Of a stretch of 64,000 nucleotides of DNA, positions 34,023-42,762 are shown in pieces (positions within the stretch are counted from its first letter, which is position 1; each line of letters opens with the position of its first letter). The stretch comes from Bacteroides nordii WAL 11050 = JCM 12987. GTDB lineage: Bacteria > Bacteroidota > Bacteroidia > Bacteroidales > Bacteroidaceae. The translations under genes and the position numbers were made by a program. Location: contig BAJA01000001.1 in assembly GCA_000613465.1 (NCBI GenBank), forward strand, positions 1 through 64,000, in the 5' to 3' direction. Below the pieces are notes generated by a model. The model saw only the letters and a list, made by a program, of their open reading frames with translations, made no database searches and was not told the origin of the DNA.

Positions 34023-34155
34023 TATCTTTGTACTCAGAGTTTGAGTTACGAAGTCGTTATCGCATAGTTCTCCTTTTTATGTATTATTAAGCAGGTCTCT
34101 CCTTTAATTATCTCCCTCACTCCAGAATTAGTATTTATTTTAATAAAAATTTTAA
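34023..34155 (+). promoter_or_regulatory. promoter and long leader of the RRM gene
   Basis: TATCTTTG (34023-34030) is a -7 box and leaves a ~120-nt pyrimidine-rich leader (several CTCC and CTCTCC tracts). Long leaders are common for cold-shock-type RNA-binding proteins. The stretch 33818-34022 is AT-rich and holds nothing clear. Confidence 0.5.
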
Positions 34156-34449
34156 ATGAACATTTACATTTCAGGTTTAAGCTTTAGCGCAAATGATGCT
34201 GACTTAAATAATTTGTTTGCAGAGTATGGAGAAGTATCTTCAGCTAAAGTAATCTTAGACAGAGAAACAGGAAAGTCAAGAGGATTTGCTTTTGTAGAAA
34301 TGACAAACGATACAGAAGGTCAGAAAGCGATTGACGAACTTAACGGAGTAGAATACGATCAAAAAGTGATTGTAGTAAGCATTGCACGTCCACGTACAGA
34401 AAAAACATCAAACGGAGGAAGAAACTATAATAACTCCAGAAGATATTAA
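34156..34449 (+). CDS. RRM-type RNA-binding protein (97 aa)
   Basis: A single RNA-recognition motif with RNP2 (IYISGL) and RNP1 (RGFAFVEM), then a short basic, Asn/Arg-rich tail (NGGRNYNNSRRY) that likely adds RNA affinity. Paralogue of the gene at 22617. The tail and the long leader are like those of cold-inducible RRM proteins in Bacteroidetes. Confidence 0.9.
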   Translation: MNIYISGLSFSANDADLNNLFAEYGEVSSAKVILDRETGKSRGFAFVEMTNDTEGQKAIDELNGVEYDQKVIVVSIARPRTEKTSNGGRNYNNSRRY

Positions 34450-34672
34450 TATCCAGATAATGCAAAAACAGAAGATCTTCTTTTGTTTTTGCATTAAAAT
34501 TATCTCATTTTTACTTATTCACGGAATATTTATTAATTTTCCGTTCTTCTATATAATATCAGGAATTTCCAATCCTGTACCTTTTCATTGGGTCGATACA
34601 TGCGTCAACTCTTTAGCATAAAGTATATTCAAGGTTGTTTATCCGGCTTATAGTATAGTACAAAATAAATTT

Positions 34673-35744
34673 ATGGAATCATTTTTTATAGGAAATATTG
34701 AAATCAAAATACCTATTGTACAAGGTGGAATGGGTGTTGGAATCTCACTGTCCGGTTTAGCATCAGCAGTGGCAAATGAAGGAGGATTGGGTGTAATTTC
34801 GTGTGCCGGTTTAGGATTGCTATATCCTAAAAGAAAAGGAACTTATACTGAAAAATGTATTAGTGGATTGGAAGAGGAAATCAGAAAAGCACGTAAAAAG
34901 ACGAACGGAATTATTGGAGTGAACGTTATGGTGGCACTTTCCAATTATGCTGACATGATTCGTACGGCAATCAATGAAAAAATTGATGTAATATTTTCGG
35001 GTGCAGGACTTCCTCTTGACTTACCTGCCTACTTAACACCGGATAATTCTACTAAACTGGTACCTATCGTATCTTCTTCAAGAGCTGCAAAAATTATTTG
35101 TGATAAATGGCTGGCCAATTATAACTATCTGCCCGATGCGATTGTGGTGGAAGGTCCCAAAGCCGGCGGGCATTTAGGATTTAAGAAGGAACAACTACAG
35201 GATCAAAGTTATGCTTTAGAATCATTGATTCCGGCAGTGGTAGCGATAGCCAATAGTTACAGTGAAAAGAAGAATATTCCGGTAATTGCTGCCGGTGGAA
35301 TCTCTACAGGTGAAGATATTGCCCGCTTTATGGAATTGGGAGCTTCGGCTGTACAGATGGGAAGTATTTTTGTGACAACGCAGGAATGTGATGCTTCCCA
35401 AACTTTCAAAGAAGTGTACATTCATTCCAAACCAGAAGATGTACTTATCATTGAAAGCCTGTCGGGATGCCGGGACGAGCCATCAATGGAGAGTTCATCC
35501 ATAATGTAGAAAGCGGTATGGAAAAACCTAAAAAATGCTCATTCCATTGTATTAAGACATGTGATTATCAAAAAAGTCCATATTGCATTATTAAAGCACT
35601 TTATAATGCTGCAAAAGGTAATATGAGAAGAGGATATGCATTTGCCGGCAGTAATGCTTTTCTGGCAGAAAAATAAGTAGTGTGAAAGAGGTAATGAATA
35701 AACTGGAAAGCGAATTCTTCTTAGCAACTCATAAGCTGGTATAA
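34673..35744 (+). pseudogene. nitronate monooxygenase-like FMN oxidoreductase, two frameshifts
   Basis: An FMN TIM-barrel enzyme of the 2-nitropropane-dioxygenase family, possibly FabK-related. The main frame (34673-35509) has VQGGMGVGISLSGLASAVA, GVNVMVALSNYADM, VEGPKAGGHLGF and IAAGGISTGEDIARFMELGA. A base is missing near 35460 (the sequence then continues VGMPGRAINGEFIHNVESG) and another in an A run near 35670 (then SSVKEVMNKLESEFFLATHK to the stop at 35744). Repaired length is ~357 aa. Both shifts lie in homopolymers, so sequencing error is likely. Confidence 0.78.
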
Positions 35745-35797
35745 TCAGAAAGCTGCAAACGTTGAGATATTTAAGTATTAATCAAAATATAATTTAG

Positions 35798-36262
35798 ATG
35801 GCAAAATCCGTAACAGTTGACAAACGTGAGAACGAAAAGAAAAGACTCGCTCGCCGAGCGGAAAAACAAAAAAGAAAAGAAGAAAAAAAACTATCACCCA
35901 AAGCGAATAGCCTGGATGATATGATTGCCTATGTTGATGAAAATGGTATGATAACCTCTACACCACCAACAGAGAATATCAAAAAAGAAGAAATAAAGCA
36001 GGAGGAAATAGTTATATCTACTCCTAAAAAAGAAAAAGAAGTTCCAACCGTGATGAAAGGACGGGTAGAATTCTTCAACACTTCCAAAGGCTTTGGCTTT
36101 ATCAAAGACCTTTCGGGAACCGAAAAATACTTCTTTCATGTGAACAATGTAATGGCTGATATTTCAGAGAATGACATTGTGACATTCGACCTCGAACGAG
36201 GGATAAAAGGTATGAATGCTGTGAATATTTGCTTCGAGAATGAACAAAAAACAGGAAATTGA
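35798..36262 (+). CDS. cold-shock-domain protein with basic N-terminal extension
   Basis: A 154-aa protein. The first ~35 residues are very basic (KRENEKKRLARRAEKQKRKE), a linker follows, and residues ~85-150 form a cold-shock domain with RNP1 KGFGFIKD and RNP2 YFFHV. It should bind single-stranded RNA or DNA. It lies 50 bp after the oxidoreductase gene, in a stretch rich in RNA-binding proteins (RRM at 34156). Confidence 0.85.
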   Translation: MAKSVTVDKRENEKKRLARRAEKQKRKEEKKLSPKANSLDDMIAYVDENGMITSTPPTENIKKEEIKQEEIVISTPKKEKEVPTVMKGRVEFFNTSKGFGFIKDLSGTEKYFFHVNNVMADISENDIVTFDLERGIKGMNAVNICFENEQKTGN

Positions 36263-36346
36263 TAGTATGTCAGACTCTGATTAAAAGTAGATGGAACAAG
36301 AATCATTTCTAAAAAATATAAAAACTAAAATAATACAATTTGAATT

Positions 36347-36556
36347 ATGAAAAAAGGTAATATGATACGATCTGAAATGAATTCGTCCAATCAGTTGACA
36401 GAGAATGTACTTAAAGAGTATAAAAAGAGCGTAGGTGATGTAGTGCTTGTGGCAATCAGCCCACGAACATCCATTGAACTTCCTGCACACTTATCCCAGG
36501 CAGAAAGAGATCTTCGTATAGAGATTTATAAAAAGCTGCATAGTTCAAAAGTATAA
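36347..36556 (+). CDS. small hypothetical protein (69 aa)
   Basis: The 69-aa frame starts MKKGNMIRSEMNSSNQL; the middle SVGDVVLVAISPRTSIELPA looks beta-stranded and the end is helical. It follows the cold-shock gene by 84 bp on the same strand. No family recognised. A start at Met6 or Met11 is possible. Confidence 0.5.
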   Translation: MKKGNMIRSEMNSSNQLTENVLKEYKKSVGDVVLVAISPRTSIELPAHLSQAERDLRIEIYKKLHSSKV

Positions 36557-36657
36557 AATATTAGTGTAATAAAAGTTTTAAGTAATCAAACTTTTACTTT
36601 CGGCGGCTGTTATTTATATTGATAATTAATTTATATAATCATAAATAAATAAACGAT

Positions 36658-36827
36658 ATGGGTAGCGCAGCCAGTTGGAGCATCAGGTATCTGTTGCTCA
36701 GGAAAGGATTAAAAAGGCTCCTAAAGATACTCCCAAAGATATTATAAAGCTGTGGGAACAGGAGTTAGTCGATTTGGAAATTGAATTAAATAACCTGGTT
36801 GATGGTGAAGAAGATAACAATGACTGA
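36658..36827 (+). pseudogene. small coiled-coil-like protein (~56 aa), one frameshift near the start
   Basis: ATG at 36658, then one base seems missing near 36665. In the restored frame the peptide reads SQLEHQVSVAQERIKKAP, then KDTPKDIIKLWEQELVDLEI with an acidic end (DGEEDNND), stop at 36827. Heptad-like spacing suggests a coiled coil. The unbroken frame is too short to be called otherwise. Function unknown. Confidence 0.45.
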
Positions 36828-36992
36828 TCGGGATGTAAAATAAAGGGTTCGTCTGACAAATGCGTAATGGTCAAAAAAGCAATTACAGCATTTATTTAAG
36901 AAGAGTATGTGAGACAGGATATGAATGTTTGTCCTAGTGTAATCGGTTGATTTATAGCGACTATTGACCTTGTGTTTAAAGGAGGACAAGGG

Positions 36993-37084
36993 TGTACACT
37001 TATATAAGTATTAATTGTACACTTTTATCATGCAAGAATGTACGTTCTTGATAAACTAAAATGTACACTCTTGTAAAGTAAATC
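36993..37084. repeat. array of four 23-bp repeats (core TGTACACT)
   Basis: Boxes start at 36993, 37016, 37039 and 37062, exactly 23 bp apart: TGTACACTT, TGTACACTT, TGTACGTTC, TGTACACTC. TGTACA is a palindrome. Box 3 sits in the palindrome CAAGAATGTACGTTCTTG (37033-37050). It lies in a 550-bp gap otherwise holding the small-RNA unit at 37126. The stretch 36828-36990 shows nothing clear. Confidence 0.65.
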
Positions 37085-37125
37085 AGAAATGTTAAAAAAA
37101 ACGCATTAACAATATTAATGAATTA

Positions 37126-37228
37126 TATATTTGTCGGATGAATCCAATAAAAAAATAGAGTTTTTAGCTGCTATATTTAAAGAGGCTTTTCGGGGTACAG
37201 AAAGTAATACCCGAAAAGCTTCTTTTTT
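37126..37228 (+). ncRNA. candidate small RNA with promoter and terminator
   Basis: TATATTTG (37126-37133) is a -7 box. A transcript from about 37140 would be ~90 nt and end in a strong hairpin (AAGAGGCTTTTCGGG paired with CCCGAAAAGCTTCTT, 37180-37224) with a T tract. The only ORF inside is a 6-codon MNPIKK. It may be a small RNA or a leader of the 26-aa ORF. Confidence 0.45.
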
Positions 37229-37335
37229 GTTTATAATCGTCATACAAATGTGTGGTTTTATTGACATACATCAAAAACCAGAGCTTTGAAATCTATTTTT
37301 TGCTTTAGATCAATTCAATCGTAACATTTCTGCAT

Positions 37336-37343
37336 TACATTTG
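37336..37343 (+). promoter_or_regulatory. -7 box of the 26-aa ORF
   Basis: TACATTTG matches TAnnTTTG, 36 bp before the ATG at 37380. Confidence 0.45.
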
Positions 37344-37379
37344 CAGTGTTTTCAAGGTATAATATTAAATGTTTAAATT

Positions 37380-37460
37380 ATGAAATGGGTAAAAAGATTG
37401 TTAGATAGAATCGGAAATGCCGATTCTATGATTTGGGGGTATGTGATGCTCCATGAGTAA
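37380..37460 (+). CDS. 26-aa small protein, function unknown
   Basis: The short frame starts MKWVKRLLDRIGNADSM and ends VMLHE. A -7 box lies 36 bp upstream and a strong terminator 40 bp downstream, so it forms a small transcription unit of its own. The basic amphipathic start suggests membrane contact. Family not recognised; it could also be part of a noncoding RNA. Confidence 0.4.
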   Translation: MKWVKRLLDRIGNADSMIWGYVMLHE

Positions 37461-37498
37461 AAAAGTTGTTATCAGAATTTTATTGAAAGAAACGTTTG

Positions 37499-37532
37499 AA
37501 AAAGGAGCCCGGTAGTTGCCGGACTCCTTTTT
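37499..37532. terminator. bidirectional terminator
   Basis: AAAGGAG-C-CCGG and CCGG-A-CTCCTTT pair around a 6-nt loop, with A and T tracts on the two sides, between the 26-aa ORF and the convergent PAP2 gene. Confidence 0.8.
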
Positions 37533-37558
37533 GATTGTATAGAGATCAGATCTGTATC

Positions 37559-38134
37559 TTAGTTCTGTTTCTTTTTGAACAGTAAATCCGTAAAGAAATA
37601 CCCTGCTTCTACTGCAACAATTCCAATTACTGCCCCTCCCACTACATCGCTTAACCAATGCCTGTTATTAAGCTGGCGGGTAATACCTGTAACTACGGCC
37701 GGTAAATAGGCCACTACACTTACCAGGATACTTTTCCTGCCATATTCCTTGTACAACAAACATGCTGATGTAAAAGCGGTTGCCGTGTGCCCCGAAGGAA
37801 AAGATAGCAAATCAGATCCGTCCGGTCTTAATACTCCAGCCAATGACTTGATTGAAGAAACAGTAATTACCATCAATGCAAATGAAAAAACAGTAGCAAC
37901 CAACATTTGTGTCCAGTTACTTCGACTCTTTATTCCTGCTATTTTTAATCCGAACATAATTGTTAGCGGAAGATATGGCAGAAAATCATCATAACGGTAG
38001 GCAAAAGAAGGAATATGTGTATTACGAAGATTATATATGTACTGATTCGCGCTTTCTAAGACCCCATATCTTAAAGCACACAATGTCAATATACAAATTA
38101 ATATCCAAAGAAATAGTTTACGGAAATTCGTCAT
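37559..38134 (-). CDS. PAP2-family membrane phosphatase
   Basis: A 191-aa membrane protein with about five hydrophobic segments. The three PAP2 motifs are present: KSLAGVLRPDG, FPSGHTATAF (catalytic His) and TRQLNNRHWLSDV (second His). It probably dephosphorylates undecaprenyl pyrophosphate, a lipid-A phosphate or phosphatidylglycerol phosphate in the envelope. The substrate cannot be told from sequence. A single gene. Confidence 0.87.
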   Translation of the reverse strand: MTNFRKLFLWILICILTLCALRYGVLESANQYIYNLRNTHIPSFAYRYDDFLPYLPLTIMFGLKIAGIKSRSNWTQMLVATVFSFALMVITVSSIKSLAGVLRPDGSDLLSFPSGHTATAFTSACLLYKEYGRKSILVSVVAYLPAVVTGITRQLNNRHWLSDVVGGAVIGIVAVEAGYFFTDLLFKKKQN

Positions 38135-38266
38135 ACCCTCATCTGATTTTGTTGTAAATAATGCTCAAAGGTATTAAAAGATATCGGATATAAAGTCGAT
38201 TGTTATTAAACAAAAACATATTTCTATATGATTTTAAGATTGACAAATGACCGGAATTGTATCACT

Positions 38267-38989
38267 CTACATCATTTTGCAATACAAATAAGAAGGAATT
38301 AGTTTCAGAAGCAATGCTATGTATCTCCAGCGTTTGGATATATAGTATATTTTCTTTTTCCGTGTAATAGCTTTGTATATCTGGCGTACTGCTTTATCAA
38401 GAGGTGTCACCCAAAATAAGCCTTCACCTTTTGCCATAGCTGTATCAACGAAACCGGGGCGTATATCTGTGAGATATAGAGGATAAGGTAATTTTGCAGC
38501 TTTCTGCCTTAGCCCTTCGGTGTAGTTCATTTGAAATGCTTTGGTTGCATTATATGCCGGGGCAACACCACTTCCGCGAATACCGCCAATGGAAGATATA
38601 GCAACAAGTTGTCCTGACTGCTGGTGTTGAAAGAATAGGAAAGCCCAATCCGCAATATTAGTAAATCCAATTACATTTGTCAGAAGAGTAGGTTTCTCCA
38701 GCCGATAGTCCAATTCTGGATTTACTTCCCCCACACCGGAACAAATCACCAGAATATCCATACCTCCCATTTCATTAGTGAGTGTATTGAGTTGATAAAG
38801 TGTATCATTGTCATTGGTAATGTCACATACTCTGTAATGGCAATCTTCACTTTGTGAACAGATCTCCTGTAACATTAATTCCCGGCGACCAACAATGCCG
38901 ACAATACACCCTTCATTTATATAAGTCTCTGCCAATCCACGTCCAATGCCGGATGTAGCACCTATGATAATAACCTTTTTCATTTTCAT
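38267..38989 (-). CDS. short-chain dehydrogenase/reductase (SDR)
   Basis: A 240-aa Rossmann oxidoreductase. The cofactor motif is GATSGIGRGLA, the structural motif VICSGVG replaces NNAG, the catalytic Ser is in VAISSIGG and the Tyr/Lys pair in YNATKAF. The arginine after GIVGR favours NADPH. The C terminus ends with a hydrophobic, basic stretch (RWRYIALLLKLIPSYLYCK) that may touch the membrane. Substrate unknown. A palindrome overlapping its promoter suggests regulation. Confidence 0.88.
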   Translation of the reverse strand: MKMKKVIIIGATSGIGRGLAETYINEGCIVGIVGRRELMLQEICSQSEDCHYRVCDITNDNDTLYQLNTLTNEMGGMDILVICSGVGEVNPELDYRLEKPTLLTNVIGFTNIADWAFLFFQHQQSGQLVAISSIGGIRGSGVAPAYNATKAFQMNYTEGLRQKAAKLPYPLYLTDIRPGFVDTAMAKGEGLFWVTPLDKAVRQIYKAITRKKKIYYISKRWRYIALLLKLIPSYLYCKMM

Positions 38990-39005
38990 TTTTTATCGTC
39001 CGGTA

Positions 39006-39051
39006 CAAAAGTATCCCATCAGAATAAAAAAAGTCTTGATTGAAATCAAGA
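39006..39051 (-). promoter_or_regulatory. SDR promoter with putative operator
   Basis: TACTTTTG (39006-39013, minus) is the -7 box. The perfect inverted repeat TCTTGATT-GA-AATCAAGA (39034-39051) lies where the -33 region should be and could bind a regulator, for instance a Crp/Fnr-type protein. Confidence 0.45.
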
Positions 39052-39213
39052 TTTCAGAGTCTGTTCAAATTTTCTTCTCGTATGCTCTATTAAAACCAAC
39101 TATTTATAAAAAAAGATATCTCTGACTTTATTTTCTGTTTTCATGACAATTAATAATTGTCTCCGTTTTTATGTTTATGCAAATTGTTATATCTTATGGA
39201 TGGTTAGTTTTTT

Positions 39214-39301
39214 CCTCTACGAGAATCGACCCGTTCCTCGTAGAGTTTCGACCCGATCTCCGTAGAGAAACGAGGTGATTCTCGTAGAGGAAAAAATAGA
39301 C
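39214..39301. repeat. array of four 22-bp repeats (core CTCGTAGAG)
   Basis: Boxes start at 39214, 39236, 39258 and 39280, exactly 22 bp apart: CCTCTACGAG, CCTCGTAGAG, CTCCGTAGAG, TCTCGTAGAG. Box 1 is the reverse complement of the others' core, so unit 1 (CCTCTACGAGAATC) pairs with unit 4 (GATTCTCGTAGAGG). Flanking T6 and A6 tracts would let a hairpin act as a terminator in both directions. The rest of the 39052-39512 gap shows nothing clear. Confidence 0.7.
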
Positions 39302-39512
39302 TATATAACACGTTGATTATCAATATTCTTATAACATGTTGAAATGTTGTGCATTTTCAATGTTCAAATCATCCTTTATCTGTCTATTTAGTATTTATGT
39401 GCATCTGAAATTATAACACATCTTGGATTCCTTTATATAGTCCCTGTTAATAAGGTTATTGCTTGTGAATCGGACAATGATAGAGAAAACTGATTAAAGT
39501 TTAGACAGGCTC

Positions 39513-40109
39513 TTACTTTTGTACTAATTTTCTTCGGAGTCTGCTTAGTGTTTCAGGACAGATCATAAGATAAGATGCTAGTTCTTTGAGGGAGATAAGA
39601 TTGAGTAACGCAGGACAACGGTCAAGGATTTCTATATAACGTTCTTCGGGTGTCATGCTATACATAGCAATCATACGGTCGTATACTTCCCACAGTAATG
39701 TTTCTGCAATACTTCTGCTCAACCGTTGATTTTCAATGTTCTGTTCGTAGAATTGAGTGATCTGCTTGTTTGAAACAACGTATACGGAGCAATCACATAG
39801 TGCCTGTATCTCAACATTTGAATGGTCTTCAAGACGACAAGCCGGATAATTGCCAACAAAGGAATTTTCGAATGTGTATCCTACTACTTTGCTTTCCCCC
39901 GAACTATTGATACAACAATAACGAAAAGAACCGGAAACAACATACCCCATTTTATAGCAAACTTCACCTTGACGGTTGAAGTATTCTCTTTTTTTATAAT
40001 GCATCAGTTCTCCGTTCTGAAGTGCGAATTCTATTATTGCAGAATAATCAATTTTGGATGTATATTTATTGAAATCACTCACTGTTACTTTATTTATTTT
40101 ACTGTACAA
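39513..40109 (-). CDS. Crp/Fnr family transcriptional regulator
   Basis: A 198-aa protein with a cyclic-nucleotide-binding-like N-terminal jelly roll (YKKREYFNRQGEVCYKMGYV, then VVSGSFRYCCINSSGESKVV) and a C-terminal helix-turn-helix (SLKELASYLMICPETLSRLR). No FNR-type N-terminal Cys cluster is present, so oxygen sensing through Fe-S is unlikely. It starts 2 nt after the DUF4396 stop, so the pair is one operon and the regulator may control that membrane protein. Confidence 0.85.
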   Translation of the reverse strand: MYSKINKVTVSDFNKYTSKIDYSAIIEFALQNGELMHYKKREYFNRQGEVCYKMGYVVSGSFRYCCINSSGESKVVGYTFENSFVGNYPACRLEDHSNVEIQALCDCSVYVVSNKQITQFYEQNIENQRLSRSIAETLLWEVYDRMIAMYSMTPEERYIEILDRCPALLNLISLKELASYLMICPETLSRLRRKLVQK

Positions 40110-40111
40110 AG

Positions 40112-40873
40112 TTACAGAATATATTGAAAAGTAACAGGAGTGTATTCTATTAATCCGTCACATTCCTTTTTAATCCCCAGTTTCAGGAGCAGAGCATTCA
40201 TAGGGAAAGCACAAATAAAACCGAAGAGCATAGCAATTTGCATCATGAACCAAAATTGCCATGAATCTTTTGCTAACGGGAAATTTACAAATAGTATGAA
40301 ATAAACAATGGCCATCCAACCATACATGCCTACCTGCCAGGAGGTCAATGAGAGGAAATCTGCTTTAAAAGCACGGGTTATACCTTTTGATACCGAGATT
40401 TTTTCCATCTCCCGAATGGCATAGAATTGAAAATAAACTCCTATTATCAAAGCCAGAATGAAATCAAGTATCCAATTCCCTAAAATCATGCTACCACCAA
40501 TGCTTATAGGAATATAATGTGTAATCCACTCTCCGATAATATCTGCTAATGTACATCCTGCCCCACAGTGTAAAGTGGAAAGAGCCACGGACTGCCATTG
40601 TGGATGAGCATTGCTCATATCCATTTCCATATTCATGTCCATTTTCATGCTTTCGCCGGTCATTTCCTGTTCAGGCATTACCATTTTAGAGGTTTTACTT
40701 TGCCCAAATTTATTGTAAGCCCATAGTGCAAGATAACTTCCCCATAATGCAGTTAATATCCACACTACATTCATTATTTTCATAGATTGTTTATGGCTGG
40801 TAAGATCATATGCGATATGAACGGCAATACCAATTCCGGAACATACAAAAAATACAGCAATCAGATTGAACAT
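40112..40873 (-). CDS. DUF4396 membrane protein with Met-rich segment
   Basis: A 253-aa protein with seven or so membrane segments. Residues ~70-92 are rich in Met, Asp and Glu (MTGESMKMDMNMEMDMSNAH), a pattern seen in copper or silver binding. STLHCGAGCTLADIIGEW then matches the DUF4396 core. The function is unknown; metal handling is an inference from the Met-rich stretch and the HCGAGC motif. It is transcribed with the Crp-like regulator behind it. Confidence 0.8.
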   Translation of the reverse strand: MFNLIAVFFVCSGIGIAVHIAYDLTSHKQSMKIMNVVWILTALWGSYLALWAYNKFGQSKTSKMVMPEQEMTGESMKMDMNMEMDMSNAHPQWQSVALSTLHCGAGCTLADIIGEWITHYIPISIGGSMILGNWILDFILALIIGVYFQFYAIREMEKISVSKGITRAFKADFLSLTSWQVGMYGWMAIVYFILFVNFPLAKDSWQFWFMMQIAMLFGFICAFPMNALLLKLGIKKECDGLIEYTPVTFQYIL

Positions 40874-41010
40874 ACTTTTATAGTTTTAAAATAATTGTAA
40901 GTACAACAGTCGCTTTTTTAAATGGTTCACTCTACCGGTAGTAAATAAACAGAGGGTCCCGGTATTTGCAGAAATATCGGGACCCTTTGTTTCTAAAATT
41001 TGGTAATGTG

Positions 41011-42513
41011 TTATCCGCAGTGGAAAAACTCTTCCACTAATTCCATCATCTCTATGGGTTTATCCTTTATATCACTACGCAATGTGCTGTCATTGTATGC
41101 ACGCAGCTTAGTGATAATACCGTCAATCATAGCCGGACTGAATACATTGTACTTTTCAAAGAAAGCACGTTGTTTCTCGAGACAATCTGCAGATGCTGCA
41201 CAACTATCCGGAAGTTGTTCCAGCGTTTTCAGCTTATCTGCATTCTCTTGTTTATGGATATTCACATTGACATAGGTCTTTTCGGCTATATCCAGCGCAT
41301 TTTCCATTTCAAAACCATAACGGCAGGCTACTGCAAGTCCGGCTATCAATTGATAGATATCTGCCGAACCATCCGGAGAACGCATTTCTACAGTTTGCTT
41401 CTGAGTAGTGTCATAATTGGCTGGTTTCTCCAATGGATTGGCCAACATACACATATCAGTTTTAGCCGACCAGCCTAATGGTACACGTACTAATACCGAA
41501 CGGTTACGATCTCCCCAACAAATATTGGTAGGTGCCTCCTGATGCGGTACCAGACGGAAGTAAGAAGTTGGATTCGTATTTCCAAAAGCAGTGATAGAAG
41601 GTGCAAGTACCATCATACCGGCAATTGCTTTACGGGCGGTTTCGGACAGTATACCCTCTTTTAGCATCTGGTTTTGTCCGTCTTTCATGATACGCATGTG
41701 GATATGCAGGCCTGATCCTGCTTTTCCAACAGTAATTTTGGGAGCGAATGTAATGTTGTATCCATAAGAAAAAGCCAGGTTACGAATTACCCATTTGGCG
41801 ATCATCAACTGATCTGCTGCATCTTCTGCACGTACCGGAAGGAATTCTATCTCATTTTGTTCATATATCATGCCATCCAGTGCAAAGTTGCCAACTTCCG
41901 AATGGCCATATTTAATTTGTCCTCCCGTTTGTGCAATATATGCCATGCACTCTGTACGGAAATCATTAAACTTGGCATAAGGAGCTGACTCATGATAGCC
42001 ACACTGATCTGTTGCCGGAAACATATCTTCATCTTCTGAAATCACATAGTACTCCAACTCTCCCATTGCCTGAAATTCCATACCGGTTACATCCTTAAAA
42101 GCCTTACAAGCTTTATGTAATGTATATTCGGGAGAACTCTCTAAAGGTTCACCATCTTTATTAAAGAAAGAACAAAGCATGGAAACTGTTGGCAATTCTG
42201 CAAAAGGATCAACAAAAGCTGTACGGAACCGGGGAATTACATATAAATCACTACTACCTGCTTCTATAAATGGGAACAGACTGGAGCCATCCACACGTTC
42301 GCCACATGTCAGGATTGCATCTAAATAGGCAGCATTGTTGATGACAAAATTCAAAGTCTTCAATCGTCCGTCTGCTGCAGGATACATGAAATTGATCATC
42401 CGGATGTCATTCTTCTGAATATAAGTGATGATGTCAGCTTTCGTAAATTCGGAAGCTGGTTTTTGAAGGAAGGCCACCAGCGAATGGGGGCTCATTGATA
42501 GTTCTTGGTTCAT
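41011..42513 (-). CDS. glnA: glutamine synthetase family enzyme (GSI-like)
   Basis: A 500-aa enzyme joining ammonia and glutamate. The N-terminal beta-grasp domain ends near DGSSLFPFIEAGSSDLYVIP. The catalytic domain shows MGELEYYV, GNFALDGMIYEQNEIEFLP, KAGSGLHIHMRI, and the ATP/Glu region NRSVLVRVPLGW with VEMRSPDGSAD. It differs enough from canonical GSI that a gamma-glutamyl ligase role is possible. Start at 42513 (MNQELSMSPHSL), downstream of the promoter; the longer frame opens in the leader. A single gene. Confidence 0.82.
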   Translation of the reverse strand: MNQELSMSPHSLVAFLQKPASEFTKADIITYIQKNDIRMINFMYPAADGRLKTLNFVINNAAYLDAILTCGERVDGSSLFPFIEAGSSDLYVIPRFRTAFVDPFAELPTVSMLCSFFNKDGEPLESSPEYTLHKACKAFKDVTGMEFQAMGELEYYVISEDEDMFPATDQCGYHESAPYAKFNDFRTECMAYIAQTGGQIKYGHSEVGNFALDGMIYEQNEIEFLPVRAEDAADQLMIAKWVIRNLAFSYGYNITFAPKITVGKAGSGLHIHMRIMKDGQNQMLKEGILSETARKAIAGMMVLAPSITAFGNTNPTSYFRLVPHQEAPTNICWGDRNRSVLVRVPLGWSAKTDMCMLANPLEKPANYDTTQKQTVEMRSPDGSADIYQLIAGLAVACRYGFEMENALDIAEKTYVNVNIHKQENADKLKTLEQLPDSCAASADCLEKQRAFFEKYNVFSPAMIDGIITKLRAYNDSTLRSDIKDKPIEMMELVEEFFHCG

Positions 42514-42564
42514 AATACGTCGGTTGTTTTTTATTGTTACATGGTTAACAGTTATATTTTGAAC

Positions 42565-42572
42565 CAAAGATA
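42565..42572 (-). promoter_or_regulatory. -7 box of the glutamine synthetase gene
   Basis: TATCTTTG on the minus strand matches TAnnTTTG, 52 bp before the start codon at 42513. Confidence 0.6.
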
Positions 42573-42706
42573 ACAAAAAGTTAGTTAGTCAAGTTATATA
42601 TGTTGATAATAAAACACCTTTACTTAACAAATGTTAGCGATTCGGCTATTATCTTCTTTTTCCAGCTATTTAACGCTTGTTCATTGATAAATACCATTCT
42701 TTATCT

Positions 42707-42714
42707 TAAATTTG
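42707..42714 (+). promoter_or_regulatory. -7 box of the DUF169 operon
   Basis: TAAATTTG matches TAnnTTTG, 48 bp before the ATG at 42763. It overlaps the longer frame that opens at 42712, which rules that start out. Confidence 0.55.
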
Positions 42715-42762
42715 CGAATATTGCCCTTCTACTTAGTACGAACTTTTAAAAAAAATCAGAAA

